From contig JALFAW010000099.1 of the NCBI GenBank assembly GCA_022773305.1, forward strand, positions 1 through 32,964: DNA of 32,964 bases, written 5' to 3'. Shown here one piece after another: positions 1-8,231 of the stretch. The translations under genes and the position numbers were made by a program. Below the pieces are notes generated by a model. That model was not told where the DNA came from and ran no database searches. It worked only from the letters and a program-made list of their open reading frames with translations. How positions within the stretch are numbered: the stretch's first letter is position 1; the number at the start of each line of letters is the position of its first letter. This DNA is from Spirochaetia bacterium. Lineage in GTDB: Bacteria > Spirochaetota > Spirochaetia > Treponematales > Treponemataceae.

Positions 1-81
1 TATCTGAAAAAAATCGGTATGAATATCACACAGATTTCCAGAGTTACAGAAATTCCAAGACAGATTGTAGCTTTGGCATAG
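1..81 (+). CDS. C-terminal tail of an upstream gene, possibly Rpn-family nuclease/PD-(D/E)XK transposase-like
   Basis: Open frame from base 1 ends ...YLKKIGMNITQISRVTEIPRQIVALA* at 81; helix-turn-helix-like tail resembles the C-terminus of Rpn/PD-(D/E)XK proteins. Truncated by the window edge. Confidence 0.3.
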   Translation, partial: YLKKIGMNITQISRVTEIPRQIVALA

Positions 82-209
82 AGGTTTCCACTTTTTTTCT
101 ATCATTCTGATTTTGTGAAATGAAAAAGAATTGGAAAGATGCCAATAAAACGAGGTCTGTCCCCTGTTTTCCACTTTATATTTTATCAAAAGTGTGCTAA
201 AATTACTTT

Positions 210-1454
210 ATGAAGAAGGTATTGATTTCTGATAACTATCCTCTTTTTAGAGATTTCCTAAAACAAAAACTTTCAGAAGAACAGATTGAGATTATAACAA
301 CACAAGAAAATCGTGATTTATATACAAAACTTATCACTAATCTTCCCAATCTCCTTATATTGGATTTACCCGATGATGATTCTCTTGATATGGAATTCCT
401 TCAAAAAAAACTTGCTGACTCAAATACAGCTGGTATTCCAATAATAATCACAGGTCCAAAAAAAGACCGTTCCTCAATTGCATCTCTTGCAAAATATGGT
501 GTAATTAAGTATTTCGAAAAACCAGTTCAATTTGATTTGCTTTTCAAATCCATAGGAAATACAATACACGTTCCCATTCCAATGGATACAACACCTTGTG
601 TACTTGATTTGCACAGAAATAACAAAGTAATTTTTATCGAACTAGCACTTGGCTTAAATCGAGAAAAGCTATCACTTATGCGTTTCAAGCTTTCAGAAAT
701 GATCGAATCAGAACAAATTGAAAGCCCAAAAATCATAATAATGCTTACAAACCTAGAATTGACATTTGTAGATGGTTATAATCTTGAATATTTGATTGAC
801 AATGTACTATCTTGCCCTAGAGTTCATAATAAGAACGTAAAAATTCTTTCATTAAGCCCATTTTTAAAAGAACTTTTAGAAGGACATCCAAATTACTCAG
901 AAATAGAAATGTCGAACAATTTATCACGCATATTAAATGACCTTGTAGATACATCACTTTCCACAAATATCCCAGACATAATAACAAGTCAAATTTTAAC
1001 CAAAACTGATATAGAAAGAATGGATAAAGAAAGCATGGCAACTAGGTTTTCTTCAGATTCAATCGACAAATCAATTAAAAAGAATACAGGAACAGTTTTA
1101 AGCGTTGCTATAATCGACAGTGACGAAAGTGCACTTGAAATCTCCAAGAATAGTTTTGAACAAGTCGGTGCAATCTGTCAATGTTTCACAAAAGGCAAAC
1201 AGTTTATCGAAAATTATGCAGAAGGAAAATATGATTTAATAATATTGGATGTACTTTTAGAAGATAAAACAGGACTTTCACTTTTACAAGTTTTACAAAA
1301 AAGACCACATTCACCTCCCATCATTGTATATTCACAAAGCCTTCAAAAGGAGATTGTTGTAAAAGTTTTGAGTAGCGGAGCAAAATCTTACATCGTGAAA
1401 CCACAAAAACCAGATATTTTCGTCAAAAAAGCACTTGCTGTATTAAAGAATTAG
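210..1454 (+). CDS. Response-regulator protein with N-terminal REC, central STAS-like segment and C-terminal REC
   Basis: N-terminal MKKVLISDNYPLFRDFL...LLILDLPDD...; C-terminal VAIIDSDESALEISKNSF...YDLIILDVLLEDKTGLSLLQ...GAKSYIVKPQKPD typical of REC; the middle (VIFIELALGLNREKLSLMRFKLSEMIE...KIIIMLTNLELTFVDGYNLEYLID) looks STAS-like. Confidence 0.75.
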   Translation: MKKVLISDNYPLFRDFLKQKLSEEQIEIITTQENRDLYTKLITNLPNLLILDLPDDDSLDMEFLQKKLADSNTAGIPIIITGPKKDRSSIASLAKYGVIKYFEKPVQFDLLFKSIGNTIHVPIPMDTTPCVLDLHRNNKVIFIELALGLNREKLSLMRFKLSEMIESEQIESPKIIIMLTNLELTFVDGYNLEYLIDNVLSCPRVHNKNVKILSLSPFLKELLEGHPNYSEIEMSNNLSRILNDLVDTSLSTNIPDIITSQILTKTDIERMDKESMATRFSSDSIDKSIKKNTGTVLSVAIIDSDESALEISKNSFEQVGAICQCFTKGKQFIENYAEGKYDLIILDVLLEDKTGLSLLQVLQKRPHSPPIIVYSQSLQKEIVVKVLSSGAKSYIVKPQKPDIFVKKALAVLKN

Positions 1455-1478
1455 TGAATTCAGAAATAAGAGACAATT

Positions 1479-2366
1479 ATGTTTACCAAAGATTTTCAAA
1501 AGGATGATAAGAAAAATAATACAATAATAAATGGAAAAATCAATTTTCATACTCACAGTTCTTTTTGTGATGGAAAAAACACCCCGGAAGAATTAATTCA
1601 CTCTGCCATAGAAAAAGGATTTTCAATACTAGGATTTTCAAGTCATTCGATTTATCCTTTTGCTGAAAAATGGCACATTGCTCCAAATGAACATTATCAC
1701 TATGTTGAACACATCAAACAACTTATGCAAAAATATCAAAATGAAATAACAATTCTATGCGGATTTGAGGTAGATTTTTTACCTCCTTATTCTCAACTTC
1801 AAGTAAATCAATTTGAAGATTTTAAACCAGACTATTTAATTGGAGCAGTTCATTACGTCTCAAATAACAATGGGTATTTCGCAATAGATGATTCAATCGA
1901 GAATATCAAAAAAGGAATTACCCAAGTTTTTAAAGGCGATGGGAAAGCCTGTATCTGTGAATATTTTAAAACACAGCGAGAAATGATTTCAACAGGAAGA
2001 TTTAATATTATTGCTCATCCAGATTTACCACGAAAACGAAACAATTTTCTTCATTTTTTTGATGAAACAGAGACATGGTATAAAGAACAAATAACAGAAA
2101 CAGTTAGAACAATTGCAAAAACAAATCTTGTAGTCGAAATAAACACAGGTGCAATTGCTAGAGGCATTATGAATGACGTATATCCATCACAATATTTTTT
2201 AGAAAAACTATATGAAGCAAAAGTTCCAATTTGTATAAACTCAGACTGCCACAATGCACCACAACTAGATGCTGCTTTTGACAAAGCACAATCCATCGCA
2301 AAGAAAATAGGATACAAAGAACTAATATACCCAACTTTCAAAGAAGAATTCATCGTCAAATTGTGA
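1479..2366 (+). CDS. PHP-domain phosphoesterase, histidinol-phosphatase (HisK type) like
   Basis: NFHTHSSFCDGKNTPEELIHSAIEKGFSILGFSSHS, CGFEVDFLP, YLIGAVHYV, IIAHPDL, INTGAIARG, INSDCHNAPQL: PHP metal-binding motifs. Confidence 0.85.
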   Translation: MFTKDFQKDDKKNNTIINGKINFHTHSSFCDGKNTPEELIHSAIEKGFSILGFSSHSIYPFAEKWHIAPNEHYHYVEHIKQLMQKYQNEITILCGFEVDFLPPYSQLQVNQFEDFKPDYLIGAVHYVSNNNGYFAIDDSIENIKKGITQVFKGDGKACICEYFKTQREMISTGRFNIIAHPDLPRKRNNFLHFFDETETWYKEQITETVRTIAKTNLVVEINTGAIARGIMNDVYPSQYFLEKLYEAKVPICINSDCHNAPQLDAAFDKAQSIAKKIGYKELIYPTFKEEFIVKL

Positions 2367-2576
2367 TTTTATTTCAACTTTTTTTTCTCATCCAGTTTTC
2401 TTTCATAACTCACTCAAGCTCATTCTTTGGTATGTACTGAGAATTCACACCTTACTCATATGTAAAGTACTTTTTATACCACTATATCGTATTCTCACTT
2501 CCTCCAAGAATATTCTTTTCAAAATTAAGGACTGTCCCTATGTCTCATAATAGTTTATGTCTCAGTAGTTTAACCA

Positions 2577-2618
2577 GGGACAGACCTTAATTTCAGAACT
2601 TAATTTAAGGTCTGTCCC
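2577..2618. repeat. Inverted repeat of the GGGACAGACCTT family, perfect 14-bp stem
   Basis: GGGACAGACCTTAA (2577-2590) and TTAAGGTCTGTCCC (2605-2618) are exact reverse complements. Single copies lie nearby at 2527-2538 (AAGGACTGTCCC) and 2668-2681 (GGGACAGACCTTGG). Confidence 0.9.
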
Positions 2619-3004
2619 CATTTTAAAACAAGTAAGATTAAATCAAAATCTGATCCCACAAAAACAAGGGACAGACCTTGGTTTATTGACCTTGCCATAT
2701 AAAATCGATAATAGTATCTGTGGAGTTAAAACATTCAGATTCACCAACTTTTAATTTAAGAAACACTTGCAAAGGGAGAATTCAATTTCATAAAAAAAAG
2801 CATTTGAGAAAAGAATTGCTTGTTTAATCGTTTTATAGAAAATGACAATAACGAAGCATATATGTCAATTATAGATGGACAACAAAAAAAATATTTTTTT
2901 TAATACTGAACTAGAATCAGGTAATCAAAGTATCATTATGAGAGACCATACAGATATAGAAAACACATCTACTAGGTTCAATTTCGAGTATTTGATTTAC
3001 AAAC

Positions 3005-3113
3005 CGTGGTAAGGATTGTAAGGGCTGGCGAAGCCAGTTCCGAAGCGGAGCGAAGGAATGAAGCGATAGCGTAACCCTGAAAAGCCTGATTTTTGAGAAG
3101 CAAAAAGCCACCC
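3005..3113 (-). repeat. Dispersed hairpin-rich element, copy R1 (reverse orientation)
   Basis: Reverse complement GGGTGGCTTTTTGCTTCTCAAAAATCAGGCTTTTCAGGGTTACGCTATCGCTTCATTCCTTCGCTCCGCTTCGGAACTGGCTTCGCCAGCCCTTACAATCCTTACCACG is nearly identical to the copy at 15719-15826. Confidence 0.9.
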
Positions 3114-3603
3114 TAAAAATAAAAATTCAAAACTCGACATTTGTCCTACTAATCAAATCTTCTTATTTTTTATTTATGAGACAAAAAAAGTTAAACAAAC
3201 TTATAAAATCATGAAAGGGCGAAACAATATATAAATGGGAAAAATTTTATCTTATATTTAATACACTAGCGACACAAACGAACAAATTTCAATTGAAGTG
3301 AAACTTTTCCGTACATACCATCAAACATCTCAAAGTCGATACATAATTATCAGAAAATTGTAAAAGACAATAAACAACTTTTACTTTACAGAGATGATGA
3401 TTTCCACTTTTGGGATACATAGTGCAATCGTAAGGTTTTGATTCTTTTAGAATGTTTTTTTTTGTTACGCTAAAGGACTTGGAGTAATACATAAACACTT
3501 CGTGCTTCTTTAATTCCTTAACTATGATTCAGAACAAACTTCTCCAGTCCCCGAAAAAAAACTTGCTACAGTTTACACTATAATTTTAGACTATGTAATT
3601 ATC

Positions 3604-3960
3604 CTATCTATTGCGTCGCTCTTCCGCACTTGCACATTGAATACACATCAATGCATAAGGAAGGACTTCAAGTCTTTCTTCTGGAATTTCTTTTCCACAT
3701 TTTATACATCGCCCATATTTATCCTGATTAATTCTATCCAGGGCATTTTCTATCTGCTGTAATCTTATCGCATCCTGTGTCCCAATTGATGTCAAAAGTT
3801 GTCTGTCAATTACATCAGCTGCAACATCAGCTTCATCACCTGAATCTACAGTTTTTACAAGATTTTTCATATCTTCACTTTGATCAGCAAGAGAATCTAG
3901 AAGAGTTTTCTTCTGTTCCATAAGTTTTGTCTTCATATTTTCTAAAAAAACTTTATCCAT
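3604..3960 (-). CDS. DksA/TraR C4-type zinc-finger protein
   Basis: C-terminal CIKCGKEIPEERLEVLPYALMCIQC zinc finger. The ORF call extends to 4056, but the ATG ending at 3960 has a strong Shine-Dalgarno (AGGAGGcaacttATG). Confidence 0.85.
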   Translation of the reverse strand: MDKVFLENMKTKLMEQKKTLLDSLADQSEDMKNLVKTVDSGDEADVAADVIDRQLLTSIGTQDAIRLQQIENALDRINQDKYGRCIKCGKEIPEERLEVLPYALMCIQCASAEERRNR

Positions 3961-4164
3961 AAGTTGCCTCCTAAAAACACCAAGAGTTACAATTCCATTT
4001 TTTATATTTTGCGTGGATTTTGTTTTTGCAGCCATATAATCTACAAGTATTTCCACGAATTAAACATAAAAAAACAAAACTGAACCTAAGAAGTAAAATC
4101 TGCAAATCGAAAATCATTTTTAATGATTTCTTATACATTTTTTAATTTTACACTTTTTAGTGTG

Positions 4165-4193
4165 TTGTAATGAAATAATTTTTTGTATATAAT
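4165..4193 (+). promoter_or_regulatory. Predicted sigma70-type promoter for infA
   Basis: TTGTAA (4165-4170), 17-nt spacer, TATAAT (4188-4193); about a 70-nt leader to the infA ATG. Confidence 0.6.
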
Positions 4194-4269
4194 AATATAA
4201 ATGTAAAATCTCAAAAAGACAAATACTTTTTTCTGAAATTACATAATTTTATTTTTTTTAAGGTTTAAC

Positions 4270-4488
4270 ATGGCAAAAGAAGAAGCTATTGAAGTTGAAG
4301 GCGTTGTAAAAGAAGCACTTCCTAACACAACATTCCGCGTTGAATTACAAGGTGGTCACGTTATTCTGGCTCACTTGTCTGGAAAAATGCGTAAACATTA
4401 CATCAGAATTGTTCCTGGAGATAATGTAAAAGTTGAACTTTCTCCTTATGATTTAAACAAAGGACGCATTGTTTTCCGCGAACGTTAA
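4270..4488 (+). CDS. infA: Translation initiation factor IF-1
   Basis: [72 protein letters not shown] is canonical IF-1. Confidence 0.97.
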   Translation: MAKEEAIEVEGVVKEALPNTTFRVELQGGHVILAHLSGKMRKHYIRIVPGDNVKVELSPYDLNKGRIVFRER

Positions 4489-4650
4489 TTTCGTTAATTT
4501 TATGATGAACTTAAAAAACACTGCCCGTTGGGCTCAAAAAATCAATTCCTCAATGTTGGCTTACTTTTATTATGGCAAGTCTATTTTTCAGTGGGAAGGC
4601 TAACCTTGTGTGTTTTGATTTTTTTTACAAAACCAATTATGGTGATTTCA

Positions 4651-4680
4651 AGTCTTCCATTACAGGAAGACTTTTTTTTT
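4651..4680 (+). terminator. Rho-independent terminator between infA and tyrS
   Basis: AGTCTTCC-ATTACA-GGAAGACT (perfect 8-bp stem) followed by a T run. Confidence 0.85.
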
Positions 4681-4740
4681 GGAGATTTTTAATTCACTTT
4701 ATTAAAATTACAAAATAAATATTGATTTCTGGAGGATAAT

Positions 4741-5973
4741 ATGTCACTTTATGAAGATTTAAAATGGCGAGGTCTAATTAAAGACGTTGCTGGAGAAGAA
4801 TGCGAATTACAGAAAGTTCTAGATGGAAAACCTTTTTCATTTTACTGGGGGACAGACCCTACAGCAGATTCTTTACACATCGGTCATTACTCGTCGCTTT
4901 GTATGGCAAAACGTCTTGCAAACGCAGGTCATCATCCAGTTTTGCTTTGCGGTGGTGCAACAGGACGCATTGGAGACCCTCGTCCAACAGCAGAACGAGA
5001 AATAATTTCTGAAGAAAAAGTAAACAATAACATAGAAGGAATTCGCCAGCAAATTAAAGCTTTGGTTCCTTCTGCAGAACTTGTTGATAATTATGATTGG
5101 ATGAAAGATTACACTTTCTTGAACTTTTTACGCGACATCGGAAAATACATCAATGTAAATTACATGCTTGACAAAGATATTATCCGCCGTCGTCTTGAAA
5201 ATGGTATTACCTTTGCAGAGTTTTCTTACATGCTTTTACAGGGATACGATTTTGTTCACCTTTATCAAGAAAAAAACTGCATTATGCAGGTTGCTGGTTC
5301 TGACCAATGGGGAAACATAACAACAGGAGTTGATTTAATCCGCAAAATTCTTGACAAACCAGCTTATGCATTTACAATGCCGCTTATTCTCGATGCAACA
5401 GGCAAAAAATTCGGAAAATCTGAAGGAAATGCACTTTGGCTCAACAAAGAAAAAACTGCACCATACGCAATCTATCAATATCTTATAAATTCAGATGATT
5501 CAAAAGTTCTCGAATATTTAAAAGTTTTCACATTCCTTTCACGCCAGCAAATAGAAGAGGTTTATGCTCAACATCAGCAGGCACCAGAGAAACGAATTGC
5601 TCAAAAAACACTTGCATGGGAAATTGTAAAAGACTTACACGGTCAGGCAGAAGCAGACAATGCAGTTCAAGTCAGCGAAAAACTTTTTGCAGGAAATTTC
5701 GAAGGACTTTCAGTTCGTGATATTCTTACAGGAATGAAAGGTGTTCCAACTTTTAAATATGAAAATGAACTTTCTCTAGTTGATTTGCTTGTAAACAACA
5801 AAATCGCATCTTCAAAACGTGAAGCACGCGAATTCATCAAAGGAAATGCAATCTCAATAAATGGAAAAATCTTCAACGATGAAACACAAATAATCACAAA
5901 AGATTTGGCACTCGAAAACAAAGTGATAATAATCAGACGCGGAAAGAAAAAGTATTTTCTCGCTGAAGTGTAA
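4741..5973 (+). CDS. tyrS: Tyrosyl-tRNA synthetase
   Basis: WGTDPTADSLHIGHYSSL, QVAGSDQWGNITTGVDLIRK, KFGKSEGNALWLN, C-terminal S4-like domain; SD TGGAGG. Confidence 0.97.
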   Translation: MSLYEDLKWRGLIKDVAGEECELQKVLDGKPFSFYWGTDPTADSLHIGHYSSLCMAKRLANAGHHPVLLCGGATGRIGDPRPTAEREIISEEKVNNNIEGIRQQIKALVPSAELVDNYDWMKDYTFLNFLRDIGKYINVNYMLDKDIIRRRLENGITFAEFSYMLLQGYDFVHLYQEKNCIMQVAGSDQWGNITTGVDLIRKILDKPAYAFTMPLILDATGKKFGKSEGNALWLNKEKTAPYAIYQYLINSDDSKVLEYLKVFTFLSRQQIEEVYAQHQQAPEKRIAQKTLAWEIVKDLHGQAEADNAVQVSEKLFAGNFEGLSVRDILTGMKGVPTFKYENELSLVDLLVNNKIASSKREAREFIKGNAISINGKIFNDETQIITKDLALENKVIIIRRGKKKYFLAEV

Positions 5974-6045
5974 TCAATTTAGAGAATGTAGAATTAAACA
6001 TATTAACAGAATCACTAAAAAAATCATAAGGGATTCTTATTATAT

Positions 6046-6193
6046 GGGTGGCTTTTGGTAGGTCAGTTTCCTTCGGCAAGCTTCGGAAACAAACCTGCCA
6101 AAAACAGGCTTTGCGCACTTCGCCGACTAACCGCGGCTCATCCCTACGCTACGCTTCGGGACTGCCTTCGGCAGGTGCTCCAATCCTTGCCAC
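6046..6193 (+). repeat. Dispersed hairpin-rich element, copy R2 (diverged internal hairpin)
   Basis: Starts GGGTGGCTTTT and ends CAATCCTTGCCAC like R3/R4, but the first hairpin is replaced by TTTTGGTAGG...CCTGCCAAAA with an inner TTTCC...GGAAA arm. Confidence 0.8.
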
Positions 6194-6208
6194 AAAAAAT
6201 TGAAAAAA

Positions 6209-6790
6209 TCAGTTTTTAACGCGGCGCAATCCTCTAATTGCCTCAAAAATCCCAGAAATTCCATTTATCATAACACCTAAACAAATAAAGAATCCAAATG
6301 GAATAAAGAACGAAATTCTAAACATAAGTAAAGCTGCCAAAGTTTGTAAACTTTTTGAAAAAAGCATCGATTTATACGAACTTTTTGTGCGCTTTTTGAA
6401 ATCCTGAGAATCATAGTGCTGATTGTAATTCTGTTGCGAACTATTGTTGTTTGCAGCGTTCTGACGGTTTGCACCACCAAACCATTGCCAGAAATTTTCG
6501 TCCCCAAAAGGATTTTGATAAGTATATTGATATTGACGCTGATATTGAGCATTTGAGTTCGCATTTGCATAAGAAGACTCAGAATATCCGCCTAAATCAT
6601 AATTTTTGCGTTTTACCTCATCACCCAAAACATCATAAGCCGCAGAAATCTGTTTAAATTTTTCTTCCGCCGCTTTGTCTCCAGGATTTCTGTCAGGATG
6701 ATATTTAAAAGCAAGGTTTCTATAAGCCTTTTTTATTTCGTCTTTAGTAGCGTTTTTAGAAACACCAAGTATTTGATAATAATCATTCAT
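6209..6790 (-). CDS. J-domain (DnaJ-like) protein with C-terminal hydrophobic segment
   Basis: [66 protein letters not shown] domain with HPD; Q/N-rich linker; hydrophobic C-terminus; no Cys-rich zinc domain. Confidence 0.9.
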   Translation of the reverse strand: MNDYYQILGVSKNATKDEIKKAYRNLAFKYHPDRNPGDKAAEEKFKQISAAYDVLGDEVKRKNYDLGGYSESSYANANSNAQYQRQYQYTYQNPFGDENFWQWFGGANRQNAANNNSSQQNYNQHYDSQDFKKRTKSSYKSMLFSKSLQTLAALLMFRISFFIPFGFFICLGVMINGISGIFEAIRGLRRVKN

Positions 6791-6796
6791 ACTAAT

Positions 6797-6825
6797 AAAA
6801 TAACCATTTTTTAATAAAGTTACAA
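6797..6825 (-). promoter_or_regulatory. Predicted promoter of the J-domain gene, placing +1 at the ATG
   Basis: Minus strand TTGTAA - 17 nt - TATTTT - 6 nt - ATG; no Shine-Dalgarno. Confidence 0.45.
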
Positions 6826-6901
6826 GGTAATTTTGAAACCAACAATTAAAACATCTAAAAGAGGTACGACCTTCACACTTGCGACCTTATTACATAGAAA
6901 A

Positions 6902-7399
6902 GGGGGACAGACCTCGTTTATTTGTCGATGAGGTGTGTCCCCCGTATTAATCAAGGTCTGTCCCTGTTTTAAACCTGACTTTTTGTAAAAGAGGGACACA
7001 CCTTGCTTTGCGAACTTGATAAAAAAGGGGGACAGACCTACTACAGACATAATAAATTGGGGTACGACCTTGTTTTCCTCCTTTTTTCAAACCTATAACC
7101 AGAATGATAAGCTCAGTTTTGCCGAGCAGTTTGTAAATCTGAAGTCTGTTGCAGAAAGTAACCAGATGTTCCTTCGTATCGTTTCCAATGATTTTTTATG
7201 GCATCCAAAAGTGTTGTGCAGAAGATGATTACCAGAGAGTACAATGCGCAAAATGTTCAAGTATTTGTAACTAAGGTCTGTCCCTGTTTTTTAGGTGTGT
7301 TCCCTTTTTTAATCAAGGTCTGTCCCTGTTTTAAACCTGACTTTCTGTAAAAGAGGGACACACCTTGCTTTGCGAACTTGGTAAAAAGGGGGACAGACC
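6902..7399. repeat. Cluster of GGGACAGACCT / GGGACACACCT repeats with a ~90-bp direct duplication
   Basis: AATCAAGGTCTGTCCCTGTTTTAAACCTGACTTT(T/C)TGTAAAAGAGGGACACACCTTGCTTTGCGAACTTG(A/G)TAAAAA(A)GGGGGACAGACCT occurs at about 6949-7038 and 7311-7399 with only a few differences. An extra inverted pair lies at 6902-6943. Confidence 0.9.
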
Positions 7400-7424
7400 T
7401 TAGTTAAACTTAAGTCCCACAATT

Positions 7425-8095
7425 TTCTTATACAGACTTTCTCATATTTTTACAAAAAGAAATTCATTCTGAGAACCTTTTAAAGTGAATGTGTAGGTTG
7501 TGTAAACGTTTTCGATTTCCTTGATTGTTCCATAGCAGACATATTCAACGCCGACAATATTACCGATATTTACCGACTGCTTTCGTTTACAAGCCCAGAG
7601 GAGTGAAGTTTTTGCTCGTTAAGGATTTTTTCAAGATTGTCACGTTCAATTATTTTAACTTTACCCATATAAAAAACAGACTCTGTAAAGGCATCGGTGA
7701 CGTATTTTTCAACTGAAGAATTTTGATTATCTGTCGAAAAATCCAGGAACGCATAAGATGCTTTTTCGCCTTTTTTAGTTTCCTGCAGAAGTTTTTAGGC
7801 AAGACCGTCAAACTGTTTTACAAAATCCGAAGAATTTGTTGAATCAGATGAATTTGTAGAACCACTTTCATCTGTAATCTGACCAAATAACTTTCCAAAT
7901 ATTTTCCAGTCAAAAATGAAACTTAGAATTCTTGTAGTACCATCCATAATAAATGAAGCACTTAAATTATTATCTACTTCAAAAGCAAAAAAAAGCTCCT
8001 CCTGAAAAACCTGTCGAAACAATATTTTCGCCGTAACGAGATTTTAAAGTCTGAATACTAAAGTTTTTTCATTCCAAAGTTTATCCAGAAACTCT
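7425..8095 (-). pseudogene. Decayed CsgG/LpoB/FlgO-like (putative lipoprotein) gene
   Basis: Minus-strand pieces in different frames join as SIQTLKSRYGENIVSTGFSGGAFF / AFEVDNNLSASFIMDG...FVKQFDGLA* / KLLQETKKGEKASYAFLDFSTDNQNSSVEKYVTDAFTESVFYMGKVKIIERDNLEKILNEQKLHSSGLVNESSR / VNIGNIVGVEYVCYGTIKEIENVYTTYTFTLKGSQNEFLFVKI*. At least one in-frame stop and two frameshifts. Confidence 0.65.
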
Positions 8096-8098
8096 AAG

Positions 8099-8208
8099 TT
8101 AACTCAAATGGCGCTATTTTAGCCATTTGAGTTAAACTTCCTTAAAATCATAAACTTGAAGAAAGTTTCAACTTTCGAAAGTTTATGATTCGTTCGCGCC
8201 AAGCGAAC
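8099..8208 (-). repeat. Hairpin train downstream of the GH115 gene (diverged relative of the 21.8/24.3/25.1 kb leaders)
   Basis: TTAACTCAAATGGC-GCTATTTTA-GCCATTTGAGTTAA (8099-8135, 14-bp perfect stem); ATCATAAACTT...AAGTTTATGAT (8147-8189) with inner GAAAGTT/AACTTTC; GTTCGC-...-GCGAAC (8192-8208). Confidence 0.8.
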
Positions 8209-8231
8209 AGGCTAGCAATTTCAATCAATTT

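Noticed and set aside
2527-2681. CRISPR array from the repeated GGGACAGACC motif
   Set aside because: Motifs are in both orientations with irregular spacing and no constant-length spacers; no cas genes seen.
3289-3498. 69-aa minus-strand ORF in the 2.4-3.6 kb gap
   Set aside because: No recognisable domain, no convincing SD; possibly a remnant but unsupported.
4495-4680. 6S RNA or SRP RNA in the infA-tyrS gap
   Set aside because: No SRP GGAAG-tetraloop signature and no convincing 6S open-bubble architecture; kept only as an unclassified sRNA candidate.
4846-4860. GGGGGACAGACCC inside tyrS, resembling the intergenic repeat
   Set aside because: It encodes the conserved W/F-x-DPTADSLHIGH motif of tyrosyl-tRNA synthetases; resemblance is most likely coincidental.
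7016-7228. 70-aa plus-strand ORF (..SYNQNDKLSFAEQFVNLKSVAESNQMFLRIVSNDFLWHPKV..-like)
   Set aside because: Begins inside the repeat cluster; may be a short gene fragment carried between the two 90-bp repeats, but too short to assign.
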